A stretch of 64,000 nucleotides of DNA from Acidobacteriota bacterium (GTDB lineage Bacteria; Acidobacteriota; Terriglobia; Terriglobales; Acidobacteriaceae). Position numbers and translations under genes: made by a program. Under the pieces are notes generated by a model. The model was not told where the DNA came from and did not search any database. It was given only the letters and a program-made list of their open reading frames with translations. The stretch is from contig JAJXYY010000047.1 of the NCBI GenBank assembly GCA_021780315.1, positions 310,001 to 374,000 on the forward strand. Direction: 5' to 3'. This document shows, in pieces, positions 26,165 to 35,325 of the stretch (its first letter is position 1; each line of letters begins with the position of its first letter).

Positions 26165-27505
26165 ATGATGACTTCACGAATTCTCTTTCTGCTGGCTGCG
26201 GCTGGCGTGTGCTCCATGGCGTCGGGCCAGAATGCGGAGCCGAAGCTCTCGGCGGCGGAGAGCGCGATGGTGCGGGCGGTGGACGCAGAGAACCCGGCGG
26301 CGGTGATACTGCTGGAAAAGTTGGTGGACATCAACAGCGGCACGATGAATCTGCCTGGCGTGCTGGCGGTAAAGGATGTGGTGATGCCGCAGATTGAGGC
26401 GCTGGGCTTCAAGACGCGGTGGGTGCCGATGCAGGCGTTCGATGGGCGAGCGGGAGACCTGGTGGCGGAACATGCATGTCCGGCGGGGTCGGGTAAGTGC
26501 GGGAAGCGGATTCTGCTGATCGGGCATATGGACACGGTGTTTGAGCCGACGAGTTCGTTTCAGAGGTACGCGATTGTGCCGGGGACCGAGGGCAAGGTGG
26601 CGACCGGGCCGGGCGTGAATGACATGAAGGGCGGGCTGGTGGTGATGCTGTCTGCGCTGAAGGCGATGCAGGCCGCGGGTACGCTGGACCAGGCGGAGAT
26701 CACGATCGTGCTGAGCGGCGACGAGGAGTTGCACGGAGAGCCGACCAGCCTGAGCCGGACAGACATGATCGAGGTAGGCAAGCGGAGCGATGTGGCGCTG
26801 GAGTTTGAGAACGGCTCGCGGATTGGCGGCAAGGACATGATCCGCATCAGCCGGAGGAGTGCGATTCTGTGGCATCTGGAGACGAGCGGACGCAGCGGGC
26901 ACTCGTCGCAGATCTTTCGCGAGCCGTTTGGCTATGGTGCGATCTATGAGCTGGCGCGGATTCTGGACCAGTTTCGGACGCAGTTGCCGGAGAAGGGGCT
27001 GACGTTCAGCGTGGGGATGGTACTGGGCGGAGCGACGGCGAAGTGGAACGACACCGGGTCGGGAGGCACGGTTACGGGAAAGAGCAACGTGATTCCGCCG
27101 GTGGCGTTGGCGGAGGGCGACATCCGCACGCTGAGCAACGAGCAGACGCAGCGGGTGGAGGCGAAGATGCGGGCGATTGTGGCTGACCATCTGGCCAAGA
27201 CCGGCGCGACGATCTCGTTCGATGAGGGCTATCCGGCGATGGCGGAGACGGAGGGCGCACATGCGCTGGTGAAGCAGTTGAACGAGGTGAATGCGGCGCT
27301 GGGTGTGGGACCGCAGGAGGTGATGGACCCGATGCTGGGTGGGGCGGGAGACATTGCGTTTGTCGCGCCGTACGTGGTGGGGCTGGTGGGCACGGGAGCG
27401 ATGGGCGATGGCGCGCATGCGGAGGGGGAGACGGTGTATCTGGACTCGCTGCCGCTGGAGGCGAAGCGGATGGCGATCCTGATGGAGCGTCTGAGCAAGC
27501 CGTAG
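26165..27505 (+). CDS. Exported M20 metallopeptidase (glutamate carboxypeptidase-like)
   Basis: 446-residue zinc peptidase of the CPG2 type, which removes a C-terminal glutamate or related residue. A signal peptide (ILFLLAAAGVCSMASGQ) puts it in the periplasm. Metal and catalytic motifs are LIGHMDTVFEP (His/Asp), GVNDMKGG (bridging Asp), LSGDEELHGE (catalytic and ligand Glu), and a late GDGAHAEGE (His). The dimerisation domain carries HLETSGRSGHSSQ. The stop lies 3 bases from the stop of the convergent MATE gene. It is not DapE, because of its signal peptide. Confidence 0.9.
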   Translation: MMTSRILFLLAAAGVCSMASGQNAEPKLSAAESAMVRAVDAENPAAVILLEKLVDINSGTMNLPGVLAVKDVVMPQIEALGFKTRWVPMQAFDGRAGDLVAEHACPAGSGKCGKRILLIGHMDTVFEPTSSFQRYAIVPGTEGKVATGPGVNDMKGGLVVMLSALKAMQAAGTLDQAEITIVLSGDEELHGEPTSLSRTDMIEVGKRSDVALEFENGSRIGGKDMIRISRRSAILWHLETSGRSGHSSQIFREPFGYGAIYELARILDQFRTQLPEKGLTFSVGMVLGGATAKWNDTGSGGTVTGKSNVIPPVALAEGDIRTLSNEQTQRVEAKMRAIVADHLAKTGATISFDEGYPAMAETEGAHALVKQLNEVNAALGVGPQEVMDPMLGGAGDIAFVAPYVVGLVGTGAMGDGAHAEGETVYLDSLPLEAKRMAILMERLSKP

Positions 27506-27508
27506 GGA

Positions 27509-28915
27509 CTAGTTGGGGATGGGTGCGGGATTAGCCAGGGCGGGGTGGGTCTTCTGGCTGGCGATGATGCTGGGCAGCCTGTGGGTGGTGCGCTGCCAGA
27601 TGGTGGTGAGGGCGATGCCGGCGAGGATGAGTCCGCAGCAGAGGCCGAGCCAGAGACCGGCGGCGCCGAGGTGCTGGTGGAATCCGAAGTAGAGGCCGAC
27701 GGGCAGGCCGATGGCCCAGTAGCAGGTGAGGTGGACGTAGAGGCCGATGCTGGTGTTGCCTGCTCCGCGGAGGGCTCCGGTGGCGGTCATCTGGAGGCCA
27801 TCGAAGAGCTGGAAGACTGCGACGATGAAGAGCAGCGGCACGGCAGCGGCGATGACCGGCGGCGAGGGCGAGAAGCCGCGTGCGATGGTGCCGGGGATGG
27901 CGATGAAGACCGCCGAAGCCAGCAGCATGAAGATGCTGGAGAGCAGGATGCCGGTCCATCCAGCGGCGCGGGCAGCGGGGGCGTCGTGGCGTCCGATGGC
28001 CTGGCCTACGCGGACGCTGGTGGCGGTGCTTATGGCCATCGGCACCATGAAGGTGAAGCTGGCGCAGTCCAATGCGATCTGGTGGCCGGCGAGCGGCAGC
28101 GCTCCGAAGGTGGAGATGATGGCGGTAACGGCGCCGAAGATGGCGATCTCGACGAAGATCTGCGCACCGACCGGGGCACCAAGATGGATGAGTTCGCGCA
28201 GGCGAGCGGGCTCGTAGCGCCACTTGGTTTGGAAGAGGCCGTAGTGGTGTTTGCGCTGGTAGTAGGCGAGGAAGGCGAGCATGATGCCGGCCTGATAGAG
28301 GCGCGAGAGGGTGGTGGACCAACCGGAGCCGGTGACTCCCCAGGCGGGGATGCTGAGGTAGCGCCAGTGGTGGCCGTAGATGAAGAGCCAGTTGAATAGG
28401 ACGTTGATGAGATTGGCCGAGACCAGCGTGAAGGCGATGGAGCGGACGTGGTTGAAGGCCTGGAGGTAGCGGCGCAGAACAAGCCAGAGGATTAGCGCAG
28501 GAGTGCCCCAGTTGAGCGCGTTGAGAAAGGGGTTGGCGAGCGCGAGGATGCGGGGGTCGGTGTGCAGATGCGAGAAGGCGAAGGGCATGAGCGCGACGAT
28601 CGACATCAGGATGACGGTAAGGATCGCGCCGAGGACCAGACCGTGCTGGAGTGAGCGGTTGGCGTCGTCGATGCGCTTGCCGCCGAAGGCCTGCGAGAGC
28701 ACGGTGTCGAGGCCGAGCAGGACACCGCCGATTCCGAACGCCAGGGTGTGGTACATGACCTGGCCGAGTGCCGCGGCTCCGAGCGAGATGGCGGAGTTGG
28801 GCAGGTGGCCGACCATGATGGTGTCGACGATGCCCATGACCATCCAACCGATCTCCGCGGCGACCAGGGGAAGCGCGAGATGGAGCATGGGTCTGATTTC
28901 GCGGCGAATGGACAT
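27509..28915 (-). CDS. MATE-family efflux transporter
   Basis: 468-residue inner-membrane antiporter with about twelve transmembrane segments in two homologous halves. The N-terminal half shows PLVAAEIGWMVMGIVDTIMVGHL and the second half has VGQAIGRHDAPAARAAGW, the usual MATE duplications. It exports cationic drugs or metabolites in exchange for sodium ions or protons; its substrate is unknown. The start is ATG 28915. It is transcribed in the same direction as the threonine synthase-like gene, with 53 bases between them. Confidence 0.92.
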   Translation of the reverse strand: MSIRREIRPMLHLALPLVAAEIGWMVMGIVDTIMVGHLPNSAISLGAAALGQVMYHTLAFGIGGVLLGLDTVLSQAFGGKRIDDANRSLQHGLVLGAILTVILMSIVALMPFAFSHLHTDPRILALANPFLNALNWGTPALILWLVLRRYLQAFNHVRSIAFTLVSANLINVLFNWLFIYGHHWRYLSIPAWGVTGSGWSTTLSRLYQAGIMLAFLAYYQRKHHYGLFQTKWRYEPARLRELIHLGAPVGAQIFVEIAIFGAVTAIISTFGALPLAGHQIALDCASFTFMVPMAISTATSVRVGQAIGRHDAPAARAAGWTGILLSSIFMLLASAVFIAIPGTIARGFSPSPPVIAAAVPLLFIVAVFQLFDGLQMTATGALRGAGNTSIGLYVHLTCYWAIGLPVGLYFGFHQHLGAAGLWLGLCCGLILAGIALTTIWQRTTHRLPSIIASQKTHPALANPAPIPN

Positions 28916-28968
28916 AGGCTGCTGGCGACTCGTCTTTCTGACACAGGCTGCAATGACGCGGGACGATA

Positions 28969-30177
28969 CTACACGGGGGTTATGATGCCGCCTACTGGGA
29001 GGCTGGTGGGCAGCTTGACAGCCGGCCTTCCGGGGCGGTGCAGGTGCATGGCTTCCGCGGTGATGTCAGTGTACTTGAGGGCGGCTGCGGGGTTGACGAG
29101 GACGACTGTGTCGGCGGGTAACAGCTGTCCGTTGGCCAGCAGCGTAGCGTAGGCAGCCGCAGCGGCGGCGGCCATGGGCGAGAGAACGATGCCTTCGTTG
29201 CGGCCCCAGTCGAGGGTGCTGGCGAGTGCCTCGGCTGCGGTGACAGCCATCGTCTGGCTGGCGGATTGATTGTGAGCGTGGAGCGGACTGGTGGTGGCTG
29301 CGGAGACCGGCTCTTCAGCGGTAGCGACTGCGTATAGTTGAGGGCGGGTTCCGCTGACCCAGCCGAGTGCTTCCAACTCATCGAACGACTTGGCGAGGGC
29401 GAGGAGCATGGTCTCGGGATCGTTGCTGCTGGGGTAGAGGATGGCGGCCGGATAGGTCCAGCCAAGCTGCTCGACCAGTTCGTAGCCGAGCGTTTTGAGG
29501 CCTTCGAGATAGAACGGGTTGTCGTCGGCGGCGAGGTCGATCCAGAGCTGGTCAGATGGTGCGTTGGCCTGTTGCTGGGACTGAAGGCGCTGGCTCAGGA
29601 TGCGGGTGCAGTCGACGGCTGAGCCATCGACCAGGGTGATGTCGGCGGAGTAGACGTTGGCTTCGAGGTAGTGCGCGAAGGGGACGTTCTGCGGCAGGAC
29701 GAGATGGGCCGCAAGGCCTGCAGCGGCGGCATAAGCGGCAAGGGCAACGGCGATGTCTTCTGCCGCTGCGTGGGCCAGATGCTGTGTACCGTTGTGCTTT
29801 GCCAGCGAGACGGCTACGCTGAGGCCGCGAGCGTGGACGGTACCGGCAGGATTGGTGTCTTCCTGCTTGAGGTGCAGGCCGGGATAACGGCGACTGCGAC
29901 GCATGGGCGTGTTGCCTTCACCCAGCGAGACGGGCGTGATCGCGGTGCCGTGGATGCTGGTGGGCAGCAGGCTGGCGTAGCGCCATACGCCTACCGCGGA
30001 CTGGTCTGGGATGCGCGGACTGGCGGCGATGTCGTCGTGCTGGGTGGTGCGCTGGAGCGGATCCAGATCGTAGCGGACGAACAGGCGTCCACTACAGAGC
30101 GGACAGCGCATTTGCGCGGTGTCGGGAGCGACGGCATGGTGGCAGCGAGAACATTCGAGCGAGGTGATGGCAGCCAT
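28969..30177 (-). CDS. Threonine synthase-like protein lacking PLP-binding residues (predicted pseudoenzyme)
   Basis: 402 residues with overall fold and order of threonine synthase, including an N-terminal zinc ribbon (Cys9, Cys12, Cys25, Cys28) and LGEGNTPM. The catalytic motifs are lost. The PLP-lysine segment, normally NPTGSFKDRG, reads NPAGTVHARG (109-118), with His115 in place of Lys. The phosphate/substrate loop, normally a Ser-Ser-Gly-Asn turn, reads AHAAAEDIAVALAAY. The glycine loop, normally YPTGGGTG, reads YPSSNDPETML (248-258). No frameshift or stop interrupts the gene, and the surrounding helices are conserved. A non-catalytic or regulatory role is inferred. It is unlikely to be the cell's threonine synthase. 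Confidence 0.8.
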   Translation of the reverse strand: MAAITSLECSRCHHAVAPDTAQMRCPLCSGRLFVRYDLDPLQRTTQHDDIAASPRIPDQSAVGVWRYASLLPTSIHGTAITPVSLGEGNTPMRRSRRYPGLHLKQEDTNPAGTVHARGLSVAVSLAKHNGTQHLAHAAAEDIAVALAAYAAAAGLAAHLVLPQNVPFAHYLEANVYSADITLVDGSAVDCTRILSQRLQSQQQANAPSDQLWIDLAADDNPFYLEGLKTLGYELVEQLGWTYPAAILYPSSNDPETMLLALAKSFDELEALGWVSGTRPQLYAVATAEEPVSAATTSPLHAHNQSASQTMAVTAAEALASTLDWGRNEGIVLSPMAAAAAAAYATLLANGQLLPADTVVLVNPAAALKYTDITAEAMHLHRPGRPAVKLPTSLPVGGIITPV

Positions 30178-30233
30178 ACGGTTATGTTACCCGTCGGCTG
30201 CGTGGTCCGCATGATCCGTTGCAGGTAGCGAAG

Positions 30234-30614
30234 CTAGTGCGCGTTGAGCCAGCGGCGAGCGGTGAATTCGGTGGCGATGCTGGCGGCCAGCATGCTGATG
30301 GCGATGGCGAAGGCACTGACGACCCAGCCAATCTCCATTCGTCCTTTCAGCATGAAGCGATCGAGCAGGGCCAGAACGAGAACCAGCACTGCAGCCTCCG
30401 CAAAGAAGGCAGAACAGCGATGCGCGGAGATGGCGACCAGGTCGACGAGTGCCGATGGCTGCTTGTGCGGCGATCCAGCGGTACTGGGGACCAAGGTCAG
30501 GCGCGGTGCTGCCGGGGACGACTGCCGAGAGGGGATTGTGTTCGGGAGTGCGGCGGAGGTGGTTGCTACGGTAGAACGACTCCAGAAGGAGTGTGTGACG
30601 TTTTTGTGAAACAT
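30234..30614 (-). CDS. Small membrane protein of unknown function
   Basis: 126 residues. The N-terminal 60 are Ser/Thr/Pro-rich and unremarkable. The C-terminal half holds two hydrophobic helices (AVLVLVLALLDRFML and GWVVSAFAIAISMLAASIA), ending in a basic tail (ARRWLNAH). No family is recognised. The start ATG 30614 has only a weak purine stretch upstream, so a downstream start is possible. Opposite-strand and other-frame ORFs over this stretch look like shadows, because they lack the membrane pattern. It may be co-transcribed with the threonine synthase-like gene 57 bases downstream. Confidence 0.55.
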   Translation of the reverse strand: MFHKNVTHSFWSRSTVATTSAALPNTIPSRQSSPAAPRLTLVPSTAGSPHKQPSALVDLVAISAHRCSAFFAEAAVLVLVLALLDRFMLKGRMEIGWVVSAFAIAISMLAASIATEFTARRWLNAH

Positions 30615-30742
30615 ACAAAGCCTTTGTGATGCCTAATTCCAGTGTGTCGGGAGCAACGGGAAAAGTCCAGTCAATTTTCAGTAAACCGTTGATTTATATC
30701 GCTTTATATTGCCACGTCTAATACGAATGAGAGAATAAGCCC

Positions 30743-31738
30743 ATGAGTGATTGCGTGCCCGACGAGAGTACTGGTGGATTTGCAGTAAAGATGATTGCGT
30801 TGGATATGGACGGCACGCTACTGGGCGCGGACGGCAAGGTAAGCGCGCGTAACCAGGCGGCGATGCAGGCGGCGCAGCAGGCGGGCGTGGAGGTGGTGGT
30901 GGCGACGGGGCGGCGTCACTCCTATGCGATGCGGCAGTTGCGCGGGCTGGGGCTGCTGGAGGAGAGCGCGCTGGTCAGCTCCAACGGCACGGTGACGCGG
31001 ACGATAGGGAGTGGCGAGAGCGGCTCGCGACTGCTGGATCGGCGCTTGCTGCCCAATGCAACGGCGAAGTGGCTGTGCGGACACATCGCGGAGTTTCGGA
31101 ATGCGCTGGTGGTGACGTTCGATCTGGTGGGGCCGAATGGCGACGATGCCCGCGGCGCGCTGGTGGTCGAACAACTGGAAGAGCTGCATGGGAGCATTGG
31201 CAAGTGGATGACGGCCAATGAGCCGTACCTTGCGAAGGTGGTTCCGATCGAGCAGTCGCTGGAGGGCGAGGCACCGATCCAGATGATGTTGTGCGGGACG
31301 GTGGAGCGGATGCGGCGGGCTGAGGCGCGGCTGCTGGAGCATCCTGCCGTGACGGCGGTGGGGGAGCATGGGATGGCAGGAGCAGCCGTCGAGGCTGAAG
31401 TGGCGCTGCACCGGACGGAGTATCCGGAGCGCGATTTGAGTATTGTCGACATACTGCCGGCGGGGTGCAGCAAGGGCTCTGCGCTGGTACGCCTGATGGC
31501 AGAGCGTGGGGTGCATGCGGGCGAACTGCTGGCGATTGGCGACAACTGGAACGACCTCTCCATGCTGGAGTTAGCGGGCCGGGGCGTGCTGATGGGGAAC
31601 GCTCCCGGCGACCTGAAAGCGGTGGCGGTGGAGCGCGGATGGCAGGTGGGCAAGCGACATGATGAAGACGGAGTCGCCGATGCGATCGAAGCGGCACTGA
31701 GCCTGCGATTAGATCAGTTGCTGACAGTCACCCGATAG
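30743..31738 (+). CDS. HAD-family hydrolase of the Cof type
   Basis: 331-residue cytosolic phosphatase of HAD subclass IIB, which acts on sugar or nucleotide phosphates. Motif I is IALDMDGTLLGADG, motif II is the Ser in LVSSNGT, motif III involves the Lys in GCSKGSAL, and motif IV is IGDNWNDLSML. The cap domain lies between about 95 and 215. The start could also be the ATG at 30791 just before motif I; 30743 adds 16 residues. The 128-base region upstream is noticeably AT-rich (for example TTGATTTATATC). Its substrate is unknown. Confidence 0.88.
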   Translation: MSDCVPDESTGGFAVKMIALDMDGTLLGADGKVSARNQAAMQAAQQAGVEVVVATGRRHSYAMRQLRGLGLLEESALVSSNGTVTRTIGSGESGSRLLDRRLLPNATAKWLCGHIAEFRNALVVTFDLVGPNGDDARGALVVEQLEELHGSIGKWMTANEPYLAKVVPIEQSLEGEAPIQMMLCGTVERMRRAEARLLEHPAVTAVGEHGMAGAAVEAEVALHRTEYPERDLSIVDILPAGCSKGSALVRLMAERGVHAGELLAIGDNWNDLSMLELAGRGVLMGNAPGDLKAVAVERGWQVGKRHDEDGVADAIEAALSLRLDQLLTVTR

Positions 31739-31794
31739 TGGGAGCCAGCGATGCGCAGTCGACCGGGTCGCGGTGATAGGCTTTGAGGGTGACG

Positions 31795-32553
31795 ATGCGA
31801 TCGAATGCACGTGGGAGTGGACTGGGCACGCTGGCGGCAGCGCGGCTTACGCCTCGATCTCTGCTATCGGCAGTCGTACTACTGACGGCGCTGATTCCGT
31901 CGGCGCAAGCGGCGGAACACATCACGCTGCGCAATGGATTTGAGCTGGACTGTGCCGGTCAGACTGTAGTGGGCGACCGGGTCCGGCTGTACATGACTGG
32001 CGAACAGGGCGGCTATCTCGAAGTGGCTGCGGATGCGATTGTGCGGGTGGAGCCGATTGCGGATGCGCTGCCACCAATTGCTCCTGCAACGGTTACACAT
32101 GCTCCGGCAGCACCACTGCCCGCCCTCGCGGTCGAGTTGACCTGGGCCGAGATGCACGAGATGCTGGCCCATGCGGGGGCGGCCCACCATATTGATGAGG
32201 ACCTGCTGGCCAGTGTGGTGCGGGCGGAGAGCGGCGGACAGGTGCGGGCAGTGTCGCGAACCGGCGCACGCGGGCTGATGCAGTTGATGCCGGAAACGGC
32301 GAGTGAACTGGGTGTGCAGGACTCCTTCCAGCCCGCACAGAATATTGCTGGCGGGACGGCGTATCTGGATGGGTTGCTGAGGAGATATCACGACAATGCT
32401 GCGTTGGCGCTGGCGGCGTACAACGCGGGTCCAGCGGCAGTGGACCGTTACCGCGGCGTGCCTCCGTACCGGGAGACGCGGGCGTATGTGGCGCGGGTGA
32501 TTCGGGAGTTCAACCGGCGTAAACAGATGGAACTGATTGCCAAAGTGCAGTAG
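31795..32553 (+). CDS. Exported lytic transglycosylase (SLT domain)
   Basis: 252-residue periplasmic enzyme that cleaves peptidoglycan glycan strands to give anhydro-muropeptides. ATG 31795 has GAGG 7 bases upstream. The in-frame TTG 31783 overlaps that site and is rejected. A signal peptide (SLLSAVVLLTALIPSAQA) is followed by a short strand-rich domain (HITLRNGFELDCAGQTVVG), then the SLT core at about 125-235. The catalytic glutamate is in VVRAESGGQVRAVS, with the GLMQLMPETA and YNAGPAAVDRY motifs downstream. It is a separate unit from the flippase-like gene, 44 bases on. Confidence 0.93.
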   Translation: MRSNARGSGLGTLAAARLTPRSLLSAVVLLTALIPSAQAAEHITLRNGFELDCAGQTVVGDRVRLYMTGEQGGYLEVAADAIVRVEPIADALPPIAPATVTHAPAAPLPALAVELTWAEMHEMLAHAGAAHHIDEDLLASVVRAESGGQVRAVSRTGARGLMQLMPETASELGVQDSFQPAQNIAGGTAYLDGLLRRYHDNAALALAAYNAGPAAVDRYRGVPPYRETRAYVARVIREFNRRKQMELIAKVQ

Positions 32554-32597
32554 TTCCGGTGGGCAGCGGCGGAGTCTGCGCGTAGATTAGAGAAGCT

Positions 32598-33635
32598 ATG
32601 AAGAATCGTAACGGAGTGGTGTGGCTTGCCGGCGTGGTGGTGCTGGTCGTGGTGGTGGTGCTGTTTCACGACAAGATCCAGTTTAACTGGGGTACATTCT
32701 GGCAGCAGTTGCAGCATGTGAGCCTGGGGCACATTGCCGCGGGTATTGCGCTGATCTATGCGACGTACTGGTTGCGAGCGGTGCGCTGGTCGGTGTTTGT
32801 CGCGCCGACAAAAAAGGTAGCGCCGAGTGCGTTGCTGGGGTCGCAGTTTATCGGGTTTACAGCAGTGGCGTTGTTTGGACGGCTGGCAGACCTGACGCGG
32901 CCGTACCTGGTGGCCAAACGAATCCAGTTGCCGCTGAGCTCACAGATTGCGGTGTACACCATCGAGCGGATGTTCGATCTGGGTGCGGCGGCGGTGATCT
33001 TTTCGAGTGCGCTGGCATTTACCCCCAAGGACTTGCCCCATCACGAGGTCTTTGTGAAAGCTGGACTGGTGAGTCTGGCGTTGACGGCCGTGATTGCGAT
33101 CTTTGCGCTGGTAGTGCGGGTTGCGGGTGGGGCGGTGGCAGGCTTTGCGCGGGTGACGCTGGGCGGACTTTCCAAGCCGCTGGCCGAAGGCATTGCGAGC
33201 AAGATTGAGGGCTTTCGGGAGGGGCTGAATGCGCTCTCGTCGCTGCGGGATTTCGGGGTGGTGCTGGTGATCTCGCTGGCGATGTGGGGCATGATTGGCG
33301 GGGCATATCTGCAGACCGCACATGCCTTTGTGCAGACCCCGGAGTTGGCGGAGCTCAGCTATTCGCGCACGATGCTGCTGATGGCGGCCAGCATCGGTGG
33401 ATCGCTGCTGCAGTTGCCGATTATCGGCTGGTTTACGCAGATTGCGGTGACAGCGACTGCGATGCATGAGTTCTACGGGGCTCCGATCGAGGATGCGACG
33501 GCGTGTGGTGCGATGCTGCTGGTGGTGACGTTTCTGTGCATTATCCCCACCGGGCTGGGATATGCGCGGCTGGAGCATGTGAGCCTGAAGAAGATCGCAG
33601 AGGAGAGCGAAGCCGCGGCGGTAAAGCAGGTTTAG
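32598..33635 (+). CDS. Flippase-like integral membrane protein (LPG synthase TM-region family)
   Basis: 345-residue protein with about eight membrane segments, of the AglD/MprF-N family (UPF0104). It starts KNRNGVVWLAGVVVLVVVVVLF. Conserved pieces are YWLRAVRWSVFV, GFTAVALFGRLADLTRPYLVAKR, IERMFDLGAA and ATACGAMLLVVTFLCIIPTGLGY. Relatives move or modify lipids. There is no synthase domain here, only the transmembrane part. The neighbouring lytic transglycosylase would be compatible with an envelope role. Confidence 0.85.
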   Translation: MKNRNGVVWLAGVVVLVVVVVLFHDKIQFNWGTFWQQLQHVSLGHIAAGIALIYATYWLRAVRWSVFVAPTKKVAPSALLGSQFIGFTAVALFGRLADLTRPYLVAKRIQLPLSSQIAVYTIERMFDLGAAAVIFSSALAFTPKDLPHHEVFVKAGLVSLALTAVIAIFALVVRVAGGAVAGFARVTLGGLSKPLAEGIASKIEGFREGLNALSSLRDFGVVLVISLAMWGMIGGAYLQTAHAFVQTPELAELSYSRTMLLMAASIGGSLLQLPIIGWFTQIAVTATAMHEFYGAPIEDATACGAMLLVVTFLCIIPTGLGYARLEHVSLKKIAEESEAAAVKQV

Positions 33636-33675
33636 CTGCAGCGGCAGCGGCCACTGCTAGAATCAACTTAATCTG

Positions 33676-34149
33676 ATGAAGTGTCCTTATTGTGGTTTTA
33701 TCCAGGATCGAGTTGTAGATTCACGCGAGAGTAAAGAGGCGGATTCGATTCGTCGGCGGCGCGAGTGCGAGGGTTGCAACAAACGGTTTACGACGTACGA
33801 GCGGATCGATGAGATCCCGTACATGGTGGTTAAAAAAGAAGGCCGGCGCGAGAAGTTTGATCGGCAGAAGGTGCTGAACGGGCTGCTGCACGCGTGCGAG
33901 AAGCGGCCTGTGCCTGCGGTGAAGCTGGAGCAGATTGTCGACGAGACCGAGGCTTACGTGGTGGATTCGCCTGAGCGGGAACGCTCGACCAGCGAGATTG
34001 GCGAGTTGATCATGACGCGGCTGAAGGACATCGACACGGTTGCCTATATCCGGTTTGCGAGCGTGTATCGGGACTTCAAAGACGTCCGTGAGTTCAAGGC
34101 GGAGCTGGAAGAGTTATTGAGCGGCAAAGATCCGAAAAAGCGACGTTAG
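33676..34149 (+). CDS. nrdR: Transcriptional repressor NrdR
   Basis: 157-residue regulator that represses ribonucleotide reductase genes when dATP is high. A zinc ribbon (CPYCG...[12 protein letters not shown]) at 1-45 binds NrdR boxes. The ATP-cone domain (about 49-140) starts [27 protein letters not shown]. Length and motifs match the family. It is followed after 78 bases by the isocitrate dehydrogenase gene; no ribonucleotide reductase gene lies in the window. Confidence 0.96.
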   Translation: MKCPYCGFIQDRVVDSRESKEADSIRRRRECEGCNKRFTTYERIDEIPYMVVKKEGRREKFDRQKVLNGLLHACEKRPVPAVKLEQIVDETEAYVVDSPERERSTSEIGELIMTRLKDIDTVAYIRFASVYRDFKDVREFKAELEELLSGKDPKKRR

Positions 34150-34227
34150 CAAACGACAGAGAAATAGAAACGACAGAACATTACCTACGAACGACTGAAC
34201 TTATTTGATCCGGGAGAGCAGGCAGAG

Positions 34228-35277
34228 ATGACGACAGTGAAGCGAACACATGAGATTACGTTGATTCCAGGCGATGGCATTGGACCTGAGGTCTCCGGCG
34301 CAACGGTAGAGATTCTGGAAGCGGCTGGCGCGGCGACCGGAGTGGCGTTCGAGTGGCATCGCTTTGCAGCCGGAGCCGAGGCCTTCAAGCAGACGGGCGA
34401 GTATATTCCGAAGGCTCTGTACGACTCGATCGAAGAGGACCGCGTAGCACTGAAGGGACCGGTGACGACGCCGATCGGTGGTGGCTTCTCGTCGATCAAT
34501 GTGACGCTGCGACAGAAGTTCGAGCTGTTCGCCAATTTTCGTCCGGTAAAGAATCTGCCGGGCCTGAAGACGCGTTATCCGGGGCTGGACATCATCATCG
34601 TGCGGGAGAACATGGAAGACCTGTACGCCGGGCTGGAACATGTGGTGGTGCCGGGCGTGGTGCAGGCGCTGAAGATCATCACCGAGAAGGGTTCGACGCG
34701 GATTGCGAAGTTTGCCTTCGATTATGCCCGCAAGCACGGACGCAAGAAGGTCCATGCGATCCACAAGGCCAACATCATGAAGCTGTCGGACGGTCTTTTT
34801 CTGAGTTGCTGCCGCAAGGTGCACGAGGGCTTCAGCGAGATTAATTACCACGAGCACATTGTGGACAACACCTGCATGCAGTTGGTGATGAACCCTTATC
34901 AGTACGACATTCTGCTGACGGAGAATCTTTACGGCGATATTTTGAGCGATCTGTGCAGCGCATTTGTGGGCGGGTTGGGATTGGTTCCGGGCGCGAATCT
35001 GGGCACGGAGTGCGCGATCTTTGAAGCGGTACACGGTTCCGCTCCGGATATTGCTGGCAAGGGGCTCGCAAACCCGACGGCCTTGCTACAGAGCGCGGTG
35101 CTGATGCTGCACCACCTGAACGAAGGCGAGACGGCAGAACGAGTGCAGGCAGCCATCGAACAGGTGTATGCCGAGGGCAAGACGCTGACCAAGGACGTCG
35201 GCGGCACCAGCGGCACCAGGGCGTTCACGGACTCGGTGCTGGCGGCTCTACAGTCTCCGACGGCAACGGCGGTTTAG
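34228..35277 (+). CDS. Isocitrate dehydrogenase, NAD-type (isocitrate/isopropylmalate family)
   Basis: 349-residue decarboxylating dehydrogenase. The start ITLIPGDGIGPEV and the C-terminal Mg/substrate region NLYGDILSDLCSAFVGGLG are shared by isocitrate, homoisocitrate and isopropylmalate dehydrogenases. The substrate loop GGFSSINVTLRQKFELFANFRPVK, with Ser-x-Asn before LR, favours isocitrate over isopropylmalate. The absence of the NADP-specific Lys/Tyr signature and the short length suggest an NAD enzyme of the TCA cycle. Homoisocitrate is unlikely, since the window holds a diaminopimelate-type lysine route. ATG 34228 is preceded by GCAGAGAT, a weak purine-rich stretch. Confidence 0.9.
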   Translation: MTTVKRTHEITLIPGDGIGPEVSGATVEILEAAGAATGVAFEWHRFAAGAEAFKQTGEYIPKALYDSIEEDRVALKGPVTTPIGGGFSSINVTLRQKFELFANFRPVKNLPGLKTRYPGLDIIIVRENMEDLYAGLEHVVVPGVVQALKIITEKGSTRIAKFAFDYARKHGRKKVHAIHKANIMKLSDGLFLSCCRKVHEGFSEINYHEHIVDNTCMQLVMNPYQYDILLTENLYGDILSDLCSAFVGGLGLVPGANLGTECAIFEAVHGSAPDIAGKGLANPTALLQSAVLMLHHLNEGETAERVQAAIEQVYAEGKTLTKDVGGTSGTRAFTDSVLAALQSPTATAV

Positions 35278-35325
35278 CTGTTTCCTGCTGGGCGGTTTCT
35301 GCATCGTATGGTTTGCGGAGGAAGT

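Noticed and set aside
27545..28399. 284-codon + strand ORF opposite the MATE gene
   Set aside because: Shadow ORF; composition is acidic and repetitive.
30182..30190. TTATGTTAC as half of a dif site
   Set aside because: The XerC-side arm is absent; surrounding bases do not form the needed near-palindrome.
30660..30724. Promoter for the HAD gene in the AT-rich stretch
   Set aside because: Possible -10 and -35 boxes do not have the needed spacing, so no site is called.
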